DNA from: Beta vulgaris subsp. vulgaris | Taxonomy: Eukaryota; Streptophyta; Magnoliopsida; Caryophyllales; Amaranthaceae | Direction of reading: 5' to 3' | Assembly: GCF_026745355.1 (NCBI RefSeq) | Contig: NC_079203.1 | Coordinates: 5,677,352 to 5,741,351 of the forward strand | DNA: 64,000 nucleotides | Shown here: positions 1 to 11,250 of the stretch, in pieces | How positions within the stretch are numbered: the first letter of the stretch is position 1 | Layout of the letters: the number at the start of each line of letters is the position of its first letter | Program-made: the position numbers and the translations under genes | Notes under the pieces: model-generated | What the model saw: only the letters and a program-made list of their open reading frames with translations | Told to the model about the DNA's origin: nothing | Database searches by the model: none

Positions 1-1433
1 ATATTGCCTTCTCCAATTATGGTGTCGAATGGCGTAAGATGAGGAAAATTTTTGCCACTGAGATGATGAGTAATTCTAGGCTTGATGCTAGTTATCATCT
101 AAGGAAGAAACAGGTCAAAAAAATGATAGATGATACTTACAAAAAAGCTGGTCAGATTATTGATGTAGGTGAACTAGCCTTTTCAACTATTGGCAGCTCT
201 GTCATGAGCATGATATGGGGGGATACATTGATAGGGGGTGAGAGTTCTGTTATTGATTCCGAATTTCGAGCTGTTGTAAATAAACAACTTGAACTTTTAG
301 GGACACCAAATATATCAGATTTTTTCCCCTTGCTTGCAAGGTTTGATTTACAGGGAATAGAACACAGAATGAAGATCATCTCAAGACGGAATGAAGAGAT
401 CCTTGATAAAGCTATAAATCGTCACAGTATTGCAAAAAATGTTCAATGTAGGGATTTTCTTGGGTATCTCTAGCAGCTTACCAAAAGTGAAGATCGTACA
501 AGATCATTAACCTTGCCTCAAGTTAAAGCAATGCTCATGGTATGTGTATTTGATAGAATTATAAACCCAAATCTTGGGCCTCCAATTATAAGATTGGTTG
601 TATAAGACGCTGCATCCTCACTTCAAGCCCAATTGGTTCTCATGCGATGGGGCTTTATACAATATAAGCTGATGGTTGGATCCCCAAGATTGATACTATA
701 TTCTATCAGTATTTATCCATTTTCTTGCATGATTCTTCAATTTATGAATTTGTATTTATTTATTTCGAGTTTGTTTCATCTATAGGATGCTATGACTGGT
801 GGAACAGATACATCAGTTGCTACGGTTGAATGGGCTATGGCAGAGATACTAAAACACCCAGAAATACTGGGGAAACTCCAAGAAGAACTAACCGAGATCG
901 TGGGATTAGATAGCACCGTTGAAGAGGCTCATTTGCCTAGCTTAAAGTATCTAAATGCAGTGGTGAAGGAGACACTTCGTTTGCACCCACCCATTCCTCT
1001 CCTCGTTCCCCATTGCCCAAGTGAGCCTTCTACTATAGGAGGATATAGCATACCCAAGGGTGCTCGTGTCTTCCTAAATGTGTACACTATGCATAGAGAC
1101 CCACAACTTTGGGAAGATCCACTAGTGTTTCGACCTGAGCGATTTTTAATTGAGACTGATGCTACTAAGAAAATGGACTACTTGGGCAACGATTTTCGAT
1201 ATCTTCCATTTGGGTCAGGAAGGAGAATGTGCCCTGGTATTCCTCTTGCAGAGAGGACATCAATGCTTGTGTTGGCTTCTCTATTGCATGCATTCCAGTG
1301 GAAGTTACCAAATGAAACTGTGGATGTTGATTTGTTGGAGAAATTTGGAATTGTTATGAAAAAATCGAAACCTTTGTTTGCTGTACCGAGTCCCAGACTC
1401 TCCAACTTGGAGCTCTATTCGTACGCAGATTAG
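1..1433 (+). pseudogene. Cytochrome P450 monooxygenase, CYP706/CYP76-like, N-terminus outside window, one in-frame stop
   Basis: Reads in frame from base 3, so the N-terminal exon part lies off the left edge. Exon 1 runs to 539, intron 540-785 (GTATGT...ATAG, phase 0), exon 2 is 786-1433. Exon 1 gives the YGxEWRKMRKIF helix-C region. Exon 2 gives GGTDTS (oxygen-binding I-helix), KETLRLHPP (ExxR), FRPERF and the haem loop PFGSGRRMCPG with the Cys ligand. The last ~30 residues look complete. The family is an ER-anchored haem-thiolate monooxygenase; the substrate cannot be told. The defect is a TAG at 471-473 inside DFLGYL-stop-QLTKSED, after which the frame continues cleanly to the intron. One base change (for example from TTG or CAG) would explain it. 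It could be a young pseudogene, a null allele or a base error. CYP706 is suggested by the haem-loop context, with moderate certainty. Confidence 0.85.
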
Positions 1434-1830
1434 CAGTTCTTTAAACAAGTTAGAAGAAAGTTAGAAGAAATAGAAGGAAGATGGAAGAAGAAGACTATGA
1501 TGCAATTATGTACAAGTAATTTCACAATTATATCGTACTAGTTTTCTTGCTTAAATTAAAGTTTCCACCAGACCACCCTTCACATCTTTCAATTTTTAGA
1601 TGTATTATGCTAGCATAGAAATTCAATGTGCTTAACAATCTTTCATATCAACCTACTATCATTAGAATGTGATGTTCACTGTTCAGACAACACAATCAAT
1701 AATATTACTGTCGGAACACGTACAGTTGCTTGATTATAGTGTAGTTGGGTTTGATTTTGATTGCCATTTTCCCTCAAAAAGGAGGCTATTCTTGCTCCCC
1801 ACAAATTTCCCTGAAAAATCTACCATTATA

Positions 1831-2080
1831 TCAGTCCCAGACTCTCCAGCTTGGAGCTCTATCATATGTAGATTAGCAGAAGTTTTGAGAAACTATCAAG
1901 GGCCTAGATGTTTGTCCTTTAAACAAGTTAGAGAAATAACGGAGAGAGGATGAGGAAGAATATGGTGCAATCACGTATTTTTCTATCACGTAATTTGATG
2001 ATTATGCTGTACTAGTTGCATTTCTTAATTCTTACTAAGTGTCCACATCTTTCAGTCTCAGATGAGATGTATTATCCTAG
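1831..2080 (+). pseudogene. Relic of a second P450 copy (C-terminal codons plus 3' UTR)
   Basis: The stretch beginning CAGTCCCAGACTCTCCAGC closely repeats the last codons of the upstream P450 (from about 1386). Similarity continues into the 3' UTR: TTAAACAAGTTAGA, the GAAGAATATGGTGCAAT block, TACTAGTT and GATGTATTATxCTAG. The relic carries about 35 extra bases relative to the gene. No other P450 sequence lies between 1434 and 1830, so only a tail survives. It is best read as the remnant of a tandem duplicate or an unequal crossover product. Confidence 0.6.
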
Positions 2081-2164
2081 AACATGGTAGCTCAAAACTT
2101 CAGATATAGAGGAAAAAGGCACTCATTTCAGGTTTAAAAACTCATCTACCTGGTGTATAGTATA

Positions 2165-2361
2165 CTACCTCCGTTTTTATAGTTGTACCATACTCCTTTT
2201 CGGATGTTTTGAATTAATTGTACCATTTTCCTTTTGGGAAAGGTTTTGAGTTTTCTCCTCACACGTGCTTTATTTACTAGTTAATTTTCAGCATATATTT
2301 AAACAACTACTCTGATTATGCGTCTCAATACCTTTAGGTACAACTATTTAAAAAAAGGAAG
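2165..2361. mobile_element. Stowaway-type MITE (197 bp)
   Basis: Ends are CTACCTCCGTTTTTATAGTT and, inverted, CTTCCTTTTTTTAAATAGTT, followed on both ends by a TAGTTGTAC(C) match. It is flanked by TA on each side (2163-2164 and 2362-2363), the target duplication typical of Tc1/mariner-derived Stowaway MITEs. It has no coding capacity. Confidence 0.75.
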
Positions 2362-2415
2362 TATTCTTATCCATGGTTAAAAATGCGGCACTCAGGGCTA
2401 TTATATTTTCATATC

Positions 2416-2638
2416 TGTTGTGAGAAATAAAGAGAGAAGTTATGTAAATATATCAGAAAGTATTGTATTGCATTGATGTTCGGTGTATTCACAAATGGTA
2501 GTATTTATAAGCACAAATCTTACTGTGTATTTGCATAAATCAACAATAACGGCAAGAAAAACTACCATGCATTGAATGCATGGCAGTGGAATTCACTGTG
2601 TCAACAGTGGAATTGGTCATTCCACTGTTTTCACAACA
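2416..2638 (-). repeat. 3' LTR of copia element A
   Basis: 223 bp, begins TGTTGTGAGAAAT and ends CACAACA on the plus strand. Bounded outside by ATATC and inside by the polypurine tract complement (2639-2647). It carries several changes not present in the other LTR. Confidence 0.92.
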
Positions 2639-2647
2639 CTCCCCCTT
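2639..2647 (-). promoter_or_regulatory. Polypurine tract of copia element A
   Basis: On the minus strand this reads AAGGGGGAG directly before the 3' LTR, the usual plus-strand primer for LTR retrotransposons. Confidence 0.8.
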
Positions 2648-2868
2648 GAATGTCCACTGATAACTCATAACAGATGTTGTCCTATTTAGAATGCTGTTAG
2701 GAAAATTCCTGTGGGAAAAATCCATAACTAGGGAAAGGAGTATAACTATAATATATCCTTATATGCTTAAAATTAACTGCCTCATTAAAAACCTTGTCAG
2801 GAAAAACCCAGTGGGATAAAAACCTGATCGAAGGGAAAAAGAGTGCTGCATATAATACTCCCCTGAAT

Positions 2869-5800
2869 CTAGCATATATCATGAAGATGACGCATTCCAA
2901 TTTTTCGGACTAATTCTTCAAATTTCTTCGCCGGAAGGGATTTGGTGAATAAATCTGCAAGATTCTCACATGATTGGATTTGTCGAATGTTGATCGTCCC
3001 TTCCTTTTGGAGGTCATGAGTGAAGAAGAGCTTTGGTGATAAATGTTTAGTTCTGTCTCCTTTGATGTACCCTTCGCTTACTTGGGTGATGCATGCAGTA
3101 TTGTCTTCGTAGATGATAGTTGGATTTGTTGTTATTGTTTCCATCCCGCATTCTTCTTGGATATTCTTGATCATTGACCTTAGCCATACACATTCCCTTC
3201 CAGCTTCATAAAGAGCAATTAATTCGCATGATTTGATGATGTGGCCGTCAAAGTCTGCTTGTAGATTTCCAAGATATTGCAGTACCTCCATAAGTGAATA
3301 CATATCCGGATTGAGACTTAGCCTTTTGTGGGTCTGAGAGGTAGCCAGCATCTGCATATCCAATGAGTGACGCATTGGGTCTTGACTGATAGAATAATCC
3401 GAGATCTTGTGTTCCTCGAAGATAACGTAATAAGTGTCTGACTCCATTCCAATGTCTCTTGGTTGGTGCATTGCTGTATCTAGCTAACAAGTTTACTGAA
3501 AAAGCTATGTCAGGTCGAGTATTGTTAGCCAAGTACATTAAAGCCACAATTGCACTTAGATATGGTACTTCAGGACCAAGAATCTCCTCGTTTCTTCTCG
3601 TGGTCTGAATGGATCATCTTTCTCATTCAGGGAACGCACTACCATTGGAGAACTTATTGGGTGGGCTTTGTCCATGAAAAAACGTTTCAGGATTTTTTCT
3701 GTATAGTTTGATTGATGGACAAAAATCCCATTTCTTAGATGTTCCATTTGCAGGCCAAGGCAAAATTTTGTCTTCCCGAGATCTTTCATCTCAAATTCTT
3801 TCATCAAGTATTTTGCAGTCGCTTCAAGTTCTCTAGGAGTTCCGATAATGTTCAAATCATCGACATATACAGCAATGATCGCGAATCCTGATTTAGATCG
3901 CTTAATGAAAACACAGGGACTGATTTGATTATTTTTGAATCCTTCTTTCAATAGGTATTCACTAAGACGATTATACCACATTCTTCCAGATTGTTTTAAC
4001 CCATAGAGTGATTTTCTCAATTTTATTGAGAACATCTCTTTGGGCATGCAATTTTCTGGTAGTTTTAGTCCTTCAGGAACTTTCATATAAATATCTGTGT
4101 CAAGTGAGCCATACAAATATGCGGTCACTACATCCATCAATCTCATTTGCAATCCTTTCGAAACTGATAAACTTACCAGAAATCTTAGTGTAGTTGCATC
4201 GACTACTGGAGAATATGTCTCATCATAATCAATCCCTGGCATTTGCGAGAAAGCCTTGGGCTACTAATCTTGCCTTATATCTAGTAACCTCATTTTTCTC
4301 ATTTCGTTTTCTCACGAATACCCATTTGTACCCAACTGGTTTTACACCTTTTGGTATTTGGGTTATTTGACCGAATACTTCACGTTTTTCAAGTGATCTC
4401 AATTCTGCTTGAATTGCCTCTTTCCATTTTGGCCAATCTTTTCTACGGCGACATTCATCAACTGTATTTGGCTCTACATCATTTTCATCGTATGTCATTT
4501 CAACCGCTATCGAGTAAGCAAAAATTTCATTCAAGACAACATCTTTTCGATTCCATTGTCTCTTTGTAGAAACATAATTAATTGAAGTTTCATTGTTGTC
4601 TACGCTTTCATGTTCCTTTTCTTCTGGAACACGTTTCTCTTCATTTTTGTTTTCATCATGCTCTGTTGGGAGATTTATATTAATTTCGTTCGTTGTCTCC
4701 CCTTGCCTTTTCATTTTTCTCGGTTTTAAATCTTTAGAACCGGGTGGTCTGCCACGTTTTCGACGTGCTATTGACTCATTTTCAATTGCCTTATTGTCAT
4801 TAGGAATTTCAATCCGTTCCGGAGCATTCGCAGCAGGTACATGTGACTTTGTCACTTTCTTAGAATCTGTGAATGCATCTGGCAATTGGTTTGCAATACT
4901 TTGCAGATGAACAATTTTCTTGACTTCTTGTTCACATGAATTTGTTCTCGGGTCCAGAAACGACATTTGCGATGCGTTCCATGTAATTTCCGATTTTATA
5001 TTTTGTGGGTCCACTTTCTCTCCCCTAAGGATGGGAATACCGACTCATTAAAATGACAGTCGGCAAATCGAGCCGTAAATAGATCACCAGTTGTTGGCTC
5101 TAAATATTTGATAATTGATGGAGATTCAAATCCAACATATATTCCCATCCTTCTTTGTGGACCCATTTTAGTACTGGGCGAGCAATAGGTACATGTACAG
5201 CGCACCCAAAAATTCTCAAATGTGAGATATTCGGTTCTCGACCAGATACTAATTGTAATGGTGAGAATTTGTGATAGGCTGTCGGCCTTAATCTTATCAA
5301 TGTTGCCGCATGTAATATAGCATGACCCCAAGTAGTAGATGGCAATTTTGACCTCATTATTAATGGTCTTGCAATTAATTGTAGTCTTTTGATTAATGAT
5401 TCAGCAAGACCATTTTGTGTATGTACATGAGGTAAGGGTGCTCAACAATAATCCCAATAGACATGCAATAGTCATTAAATGTTTGGGATGTAAATTCCCC
5501 AGCATTGTCTAATCTTATTTTCTTTATTGTATGATCTGGGAATTGAGTTCTTAATCGAATTATTTGAGCCAAAAGTTTTGCAAATGCAACATTTCTGCTT
5601 GACAGAAGGCTCACATGTGACCATCGAGTAGAGGCATCAATTAATACCATGAAATAACGAAATGGTCCACATGCAGGATGAATAGGCCCACAAATATCTC
5701 CTTGAATTCTTTCTAAAAACATTGGAGATTCAGTGGCAATCTTATTTATAGATGGCCTGATTATCAATTTGCCAAGTGAGCATGCAGAGCATGTTAATTC

Positions 5801-6354
5801 ATTTGACCGAGGAATTTTGACATTCTTTATAGAGTGTCCATTTGAGTTTTCAATGATTCTATGCATCATTCCTGTGCCAGGATGGCCTAATCGGTCATGC
5901 CATAGAGTAAATGATTTTCTATTATCTAACTTCTGGTTAGATCATATTAATTTCAATCGGACGTATATCTATGCGATATAGTCCCGAGGAAATTGCTGGC
6001 AATTTTTCATAGATGTATTTCTTGCCGTTTTCTCTGCCGTTAGGCATATGAATTCCTCTTTGTTACCGTCATTGTTTCCAAATGGTAACCATTCTGACGT
6101 ACATCTTTGAAACTTATGAGGTTCCTTCGAGATTTACTCGAATATAATGCGTTAATTATCAATTTTGTCCCATTTGGAAATATAATGCAAGCTTTTCCAG
6201 AGCCTTCAATTAGCTTGGCTGTCCCAGAAATTGTACTAACATTTGCTTGGAATATTGTAAGTTTTGAAAAATACTCTTTATTTTTCAATATGGTGTGTGT
6301 TGTCCCACTGTCCAGGAGACATTGTTCTTTAGTTCCAACTTCTGATGAATTCAT
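2869..6354 (-). pseudogene. pol: Copia A pol: protease, integrase, reverse transcriptase, RNase H (frameshifted)
   Basis: Minus-strand segments in order: aspartic protease with LLDSGTTHT (near 6300), integrase with the LACS/GK zinc region and catalytic stretches GDICGPI, RLDNAGEF and the late Glu, a lysine-rich linker with RRKRGRPPGS (AT-hook-like), RT with DVVTAYLYG and the YVDD catalytic box (near 3865), and RNase H with ADAGY and YEDNTA. The frame breaks several times, mostly by one base in short runs. One break, a lost G in the codon after the SNHA stretch (near 3225), is shared with element B. The product in an intact relative would be a polyprotein in cytoplasmic particles; this copy is inactive. 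Confidence 0.9.
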
Positions 6355-6485
6355 ATCTTCATAAATAATAAATACGATGATTAGTATAAGAAAAATACGT
6401 ATTTTTATTAATAATCAAGGAACAAATACATGAAAGTGGATATTGAAGCAGTTGAAATAAACTAAGCACATTAATCGATTGTGAT

Positions 6486-7549
6486 CTAAACAAACTTATT
6501 TTCAACTTCAGCATCATCCATAAAAAAATCTGAAACATCAAGGCTGGGCATGGATGTAGTGGCTTCATTAACAAAGTTTGCTTCAGCATTTTTTCCTTTG
6601 TTTTTTATTGAAGCTTGATATAGATCTACCAAATGTTTGGCAGTACGACATGTGCGGCCCCAGTGCCCAGTCATGCCACATCTATGGCAAGTATCATTTC
6701 CTTTATAGGACGTCTGCCTCTGATTTCCAGATGATTGTCCCCAATTTTTATCAGAATGTTTAAAATTATTATTTCTTGGGGAAAATCGGCCTCTTCCACG
6801 TCCACACCCTCGGCCACGGTAATTACCACGTCCTCTCCCACGACCGTTGTAATTACCGCGTCCACCACTATGTATAGCATTTGCTTCTGGTGGATTAGAG
6901 CTTTCTATTGCATTTATCTCATGAGTGGCTGAAGACCCCGTAGGTCTAAGATTATGATTTTTCAGCAAAAGATCATTATTTTGTTCAGCCACAAGTAGTA
7001 CTGAGATTAGCTCAGAGTACTTTTTGAAAGCTCTGAACCTGTATTGTTCTGCCAATAGATATTAGAGGCGTGGAAAGTGGAGAGCGTTTTGTTTATCATT
7101 TGCTCTTCTGTGATGGGATGATCACAATATCTTAACAATGATACAATTCTAAACAATGTTGAATTGTAATCACTGACCGTTTTAAAATCCTGGAACCTCA
7201 GATTGGTCCAGTCATAATGTGCCTTTGGGAGAAGCACATTTTGTGATGCCCATATCTTTCATTTAGGCTATCCCATAGTTCTTTTGGATCATCCACAAGT
7301 AGATATTCACTTTTTAAACTTTCATGTAAATGATGTCTTAGGAGGACTAAGGCTTTTGCCTTTTCTTGTACAGTCGCAATTTTAACTGATGCCTGTTGTA
7401 GTTGCATCCCCTTGTTGGGTTGTCACATCTTTAATTGTATGTTCCAGTCCTTGGGCCTTTAAATTCATTTGGGCGTCCACCGTCCATTCTAAAAACTTTT
7501 GCCCAGATAGATCTAGTATGTTAAATTGTCTTTTCACTAGATCTCCCAT
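6486..7549 (-). pseudogene. gag: Copia A gag (frameshifted)
   Basis: Starts MGDLVKRQFNIL at 7549. Contains the capsid-like UBN2-type domain (KEKAKAL...LRHHLHESL, KELWDSLNERYGHH), an RGG/GRGRG-rich basic stretch and one CCHC knuckle CHRCGMTGHWGRTC. Compared with the intact gag of element B it lacks one A in the run after the HHK codons (near 7243) and one base in the SNI codons (near 7066), each shifting frame, so no full Gag can be made. It otherwise matches B almost residue for residue. Confidence 0.9.
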
Positions 7550-7855
7550 TTTTTGACTACAAATAGGTAAATATTTGAAATTAGTAATGAATGATAAATC
7601 ACATATATATATTATCTCCCCCTGATTTATATCATTATTATTATAGATAAATAATACAAACAAAAAAAACTAAAAATAGCATACAACAATAATGAAGCTA
7701 AGCAAAAAAAAACAAGAAAATACCAAAAATAGAAACAAAATACAACAAGTGAATAAACAAAAAAAAACTTCCTAAAATGCACTTAAAGACAAAAAAAATT
7801 GATATTCATGTGCATTTTTCGCCATTCTTCCGGGGGAAATTTTTTTTTTTGTCTC

Positions 7856-8002
7856 CTATTTATGTATTAGGAGATATATCATTAATGCCATGAGGAGGAA
7901 AAAGAAACCGGCTATAAGAAATAAGTAGAGTTTTATTTTCCTAAAATCCTCTTCAAAAGAGGAAGATGAGGGTGGAGGACGGTTGTCGTCGGCGTTAAAC
8001 AT
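7856..8002 (-). CDS. Leader microprotein ORF of copia A: 48-aa single-pass membrane protein
   Basis: ATG at 8000-8002, stop CTA complement at 7856-7858. The predicted protein is an acidic/proline/serine N-terminus (MFNADDNRPPPSSSS), an amphipathic stretch EEDFRKIKL, then a ~21-residue hydrophobic segment (residues 25-46) and a basic end IHK. The start context is GCCACCATG, and a TATAAAAG box lies about 105 bases upstream on the same strand with a CT-rich stretch between. The ORF is intact although gag and pol of the same element are frameshifted. The same ORF is intact in element B. No family is recognised. Expression is inferred only. Confidence 0.5.
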   Translation of the reverse strand: MFNADDNRPPPSSSSFEEDFRKIKLYLFLIAGFFFLLMALMIYLLIHK

Positions 8003-8105
8003 GGTGGCCGGAAGGTTGAGGAAGAAGGAAAAAAATTTGTGGGTTTAGAGAAAAAAAATCGGAAGAAGATAAGGGATATGTGGTGAAAATGGGGATGGTA
8101 ATCCG

Positions 8106-8113
8106 CTTTTATA
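8106..8113 (-). promoter_or_regulatory. Candidate internal TATA box in copia A leader
   Basis: TATAAAAG on the minus strand, about 105 bases before the microprotein ATG and separated from it by CT-rich sequence resembling a plant 5' UTR. The same arrangement is found in element B. Promoter activity is inferred. Confidence 0.4.
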
Positions 8114-8409
8114 GAGGGTTATCCCTAACTGTGCAGTTCATATACAGTTAAAAAATATACAACGCAATAAAATTCTAATATTGACAAATATATATTAGAG
8201 CATGCTAGTAAATTGGTAATATAATATATGTAACTATAAATGCAAAAAAAGTAGAAGATTAGAGACAATAATATATAATAATGTTCTGAATGCTTGTTCC
8301 CTGCATACATACGACATTATTGCACATATAAGACATAATAATGCTATCACTTCACTAGGCCGTCCATATAGGTGGCAATAAAAAAAATTAACCTGTCCAT
8401 ATAGGCGGT

Positions 8410-8799
8410 TTAAGAGCAGATAAAATAAAATAACGTAAATAAAATGTCCTTGCCCTCCATGAAGGTGGCGTTAAAATTATTTGTTTTCTGCGTTAGTAGT
8501 ATGGTGACGTTTACTACTAGTTTCTTCCTGTTCATCTCTATCTCTTTTATTACTGGGCGGAGGTTGATTTTCAGCTGGTTGTATAGGGGGTTATTATTGG
8601 TGTTGGGAACAGGGGTTTGTGGGTTTTCTCTGGTATGAGTATTTGTACCGTTGTTACGGTTACTGGGTCGGGGCTGTATTACAGTTCCCCTCGCTGGGTT
8701 GGTAGTGAATGGCACATTGTTTCGCTCTATCCAAAAATAAATACCCGAGACAGAGACATTGTGTAAAACAATGTTAATCCCGTTACTTTGTTGGTCCAT
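8410..8799 (-). pseudogene. Leader ORF1 of copia A (frameshifted copy)
   Basis: Begins MDQQSNGINIVLHN at 8799 and matches the 107-codon ORF of element B up to the Asn-rich stretch PNTNNNP. There a one-base loss in a C run (CCCTCC in B, CCCCC here) shifts the frame and gives an unrelated, longer tail. The N-terminal two thirds are the same as in B. No known family is recognised. Confidence 0.5.
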
Positions 8800-8903
8800 G
8801 TTCGGGTAGTAAAAGGTTGGGCTTGAGAAAAAAATTTAAACTTAAAAACAAAATGGATGTAAAAATTTTAAAGATACCTTAAAAAAAATTTCCGGTAGAA
8901 CAC

Positions 8904-8917
8904 TCGTGCTGATAACG
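8904..8917 (-). promoter_or_regulatory. Primer-binding site of copia A
   Basis: CGTTATCAGCACGA on the minus strand immediately inside the 5' LTR. It is not the usual initiator-Met site TGGTATCAGAGC. I do not assign the primer tRNA. Confidence 0.6.
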
Positions 8918-9140
8918 TGTTGTGAGAAATAGAGAGAGAAGTTATGAAATATATCAGAGAGTATTGTATTGCATTGATGTTCGGTGTATTCACAAATGTA
9001 GTATTTATAGGCACAAATCTTACTGTGTATTTGCATAAATCAACAATAACGGCAAGAAAAACTTACCATGCATTGAATGCATAGCAGTGGACTTCACTGT
9101 GTTCAACAGTGGAATTGGTCATTCCACTGTTTTCACAACA
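8918..9140 (-). repeat. 5' LTR of copia element A
   Basis: 223 bp, TG...CA, followed by the ATATC target duplication at 9141-9145. In the R/U5 part (plus-strand 8918-8970) its bases agree with element B at two positions where the 3' LTR of A differs. Confidence 0.92.
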
Positions 9141-9145
9141 ATATC

Positions 9146-9501
9146 ATCATTATATGATTATTGTCTCTCTTTGTTGAAGACTGAAGATATATGTAGTGCT
9201 CTAGAGTATAGCTTGATATAGTACAGTACAATACAATACAGCAACTGTGTGTGTGCAGGAGTGTAGTGCTCTTAGCACATTTCTAGTCCTTTTGTGATTG
9301 TAGCCGTTATCACAAAATGAATGAAACAATAACAACAAAAAGGTTTTGCTGGAATGCTGATGAACTTACTCCTGTGATATTTTCTTTCACTCTCAACAAA
9401 GGACAATACTTTATTTGTTAACACTCTTAGACCTACTATAGAAACCAGTAGTACTGTCTGGACATGCTTGCTTATCTGGTCGGTTTGGTTCCCGTTTATT
9501 T
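9146..9501. other. Intergenic sequence, nothing recognised
   Basis: Contains a short TACAGTACAATACAATACAG tract near 9220. I see no gene, tRNA or clear repeat end between the copia target duplication and the MULE-like element. Confidence 0.4.
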
Positions 9502-9849
9502 GGGTTTCCCTAGCGCTATTTGCCGCCCGTATTTTTCCCTTTGAATACCCCTCATTACCCCTTCCCTTTCACCCAACTCTTACTCTCTCACCTCTCATAC
9601 AACCTCACCCCTCTCCAACTTTTTCAACCCTTTCTCACTTGCACGACCACCACCATCGGCAGCATCACCGGCAAGCCACCATCACCGAAGCTACCACCAC
9701 CACCGCAGCTAAACCTCACCTCACTGTCGCGGACCACGATTGTCACAGCACCACCATTGTCACAATGTCCGGTGAAGAACTATCGACGATGCCAGCATCA
9801 CCGGAATGGCATGTGGTAAGTTTTTTTTAAAAAACTCTGCCACCAACAC

Positions 9850-10290
9850 AAGGTAACGTTTTTTTCGTTTCCTCCACCGGAATATCTCTATGTTTGTTTC
9901 ATTTAGGGTGTACAAGTGTCTCATATTTGAATGATTATCGGAAAATTTCTCATTAACGGTTTTCACGATACTAGCAGATCTAATGTGCGACTTGATCATA
10001 TCGCGAGCGAAAACCTTAGCCGCCGGACTAAGGCTGCTAATGGGTCGGTGGCCCTTACAGTAATGAATAAACTCATGATTATGCATGCCACTTATCCCTG
10101 GATCTGCTTTGATCACACATCCTGTTCGAAACATTATCTTAACTCTCGCTCTACATCCACATGTTTTTATTTTCGTAGGTACACGTTCTGCTACGCTAAG
10201 GTCCCTGTTTTCACCCCGATATCTTTCAACCCGGTTACATTTCATATAATCATACTCTCAACCACTAGACTCGAGTCTATGATTTGACGA
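9850..10290 (-). pseudogene. FAR1-type DNA-binding domain remnant of a MULE transposase
   Basis: Minus-strand reading gives EYDYMKCNR..., then TCGCRAR-type cysteine sequence (KTCGCRARVKI), GMHNHEF and a helix-rich stretch KVFARDMIKSHIRSASIVKTV. This is the zinc-binding WRKY/GCM1-like N-terminal region of FAR1/MURA transposases. There is no DDE catalytic domain, and the frame runs out into the terminal inverted repeat. It could drive nothing on its own. The upstream end is open at about 10300, possibly a lost splice acceptor. Confidence 0.6.
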
Positions 10291-11039
10291 AATTACCATC
10301 AAAAACCCAATTTCATGTCCCCTAGTTTTTACCCAAGCTTGTACTTTCTTTTTCTCATCCCAAAGTGTTTCATTATAAAACATGTGATTATAATCTATAT
10401 AATCACCCCACAACCCGGCAAATAAACCTAAAACATTTACTTTTTAAACAACATATAATCACTATTGACATGTAATAATCACTACTAATAACGTAATTAA
10501 TCACAACTATTAATATTAACTAAATATTCAATAAATATCCATTAATAAAATAAAAAAAAATTGCACAACCATTATTTGCTAACAACTAATTACAATAAAT
10601 TAGTTCCAATAGTACGCAAACATATTCATTTTGAACTTATAATTATACAACATTAATATATTTTCGCAACAACTATGCTAATCATAAAACTTTATTAATT
10701 ATATTTTAGATAAATAATTTACGAACTAACAGATACAGTAACAGTGTATTTTTCCGTTTGCTTGGTGGAGGAAACTAAACAGATCTCCACATATTTTAAC
10801 GGAGGAAACAAAAATTTATTTCGTTACCGTGGTAATGAAGTGTTTTTTCATTTCCTCCGTTCCATTTCGTCAGTGGAGGAAATGAAAAAAAATCGTTACC
10901 ATGTGTTGGTGGCGGAATTTTTTTTAAAAAAAACTTACCACATGTCGTTCCGATGATGCTAGCGGCGTTGATGGTTCTTCGCCGGAAATTATGACAATGG
11001 TGGTGTTGTGACAATAGTGGTCAGCGACAATGAGGTGGT

Positions 11040-11250
11040 GCTCTGGTAGTGGTGTTTGGTCACGATGGTGGTGGTGGCAGCTCCAGTGATGGTGGTCCGC
11101 CGGTGATCCGTGGATGGTGGTGGTGCACAAGTGTGTTGTCTATGGTGGTTGTGGTGCTGGTGCCGCCGATGGTGGTTGTGGTGGAGCTGTCGGTGGTGGT
11201 GGTGCCGGTGGTGATGGTGGTGCCGTCGATGGTGGTGGTCATGCAAGAAA
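11040..11250. repeat. GGT/GGTGGT-rich imperfect simple repeat
   Basis: Dense GGTGGTGGT and GATGGTGG units inside the right arm of the MULE-like element. They create long but meaningless open frames of Val/Gly on one strand and His/Thr on the other. Confidence 0.7.

Larger units (their letters stand above)
2416..9140 (-). mobile_element. Ty1/copia LTR retrotransposon, element A (complete ends, decayed coding)
   Basis: LTRs at 2416-2638 and 8918-9140 (223 bp each, TG...CA) are flanked by the 5-bp target duplication ATATC (2411-2415 and 9141-9145). On the minus strand the order is 5' LTR, primer site, long leader, gag, protease, integrase, RT, RNase H, polypurine tract, 3' LTR, which is the copia order. 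The two LTRs differ at about 5 substitutions and 4 short indels, so insertion is not recent. The interior has several single-base frameshifts and cannot make a full polyprotein. It is nearly identical inside to element B (41121-47882), which lies inverted on the other side of the window. Confidence 0.95.

Noticed and set aside
2540..2900. Possible env-like ORF 3' of pol in element A
   Set aside because: The short frames near the 3' LTR lack a hydrophobic segment pattern and are not conserved in element B.
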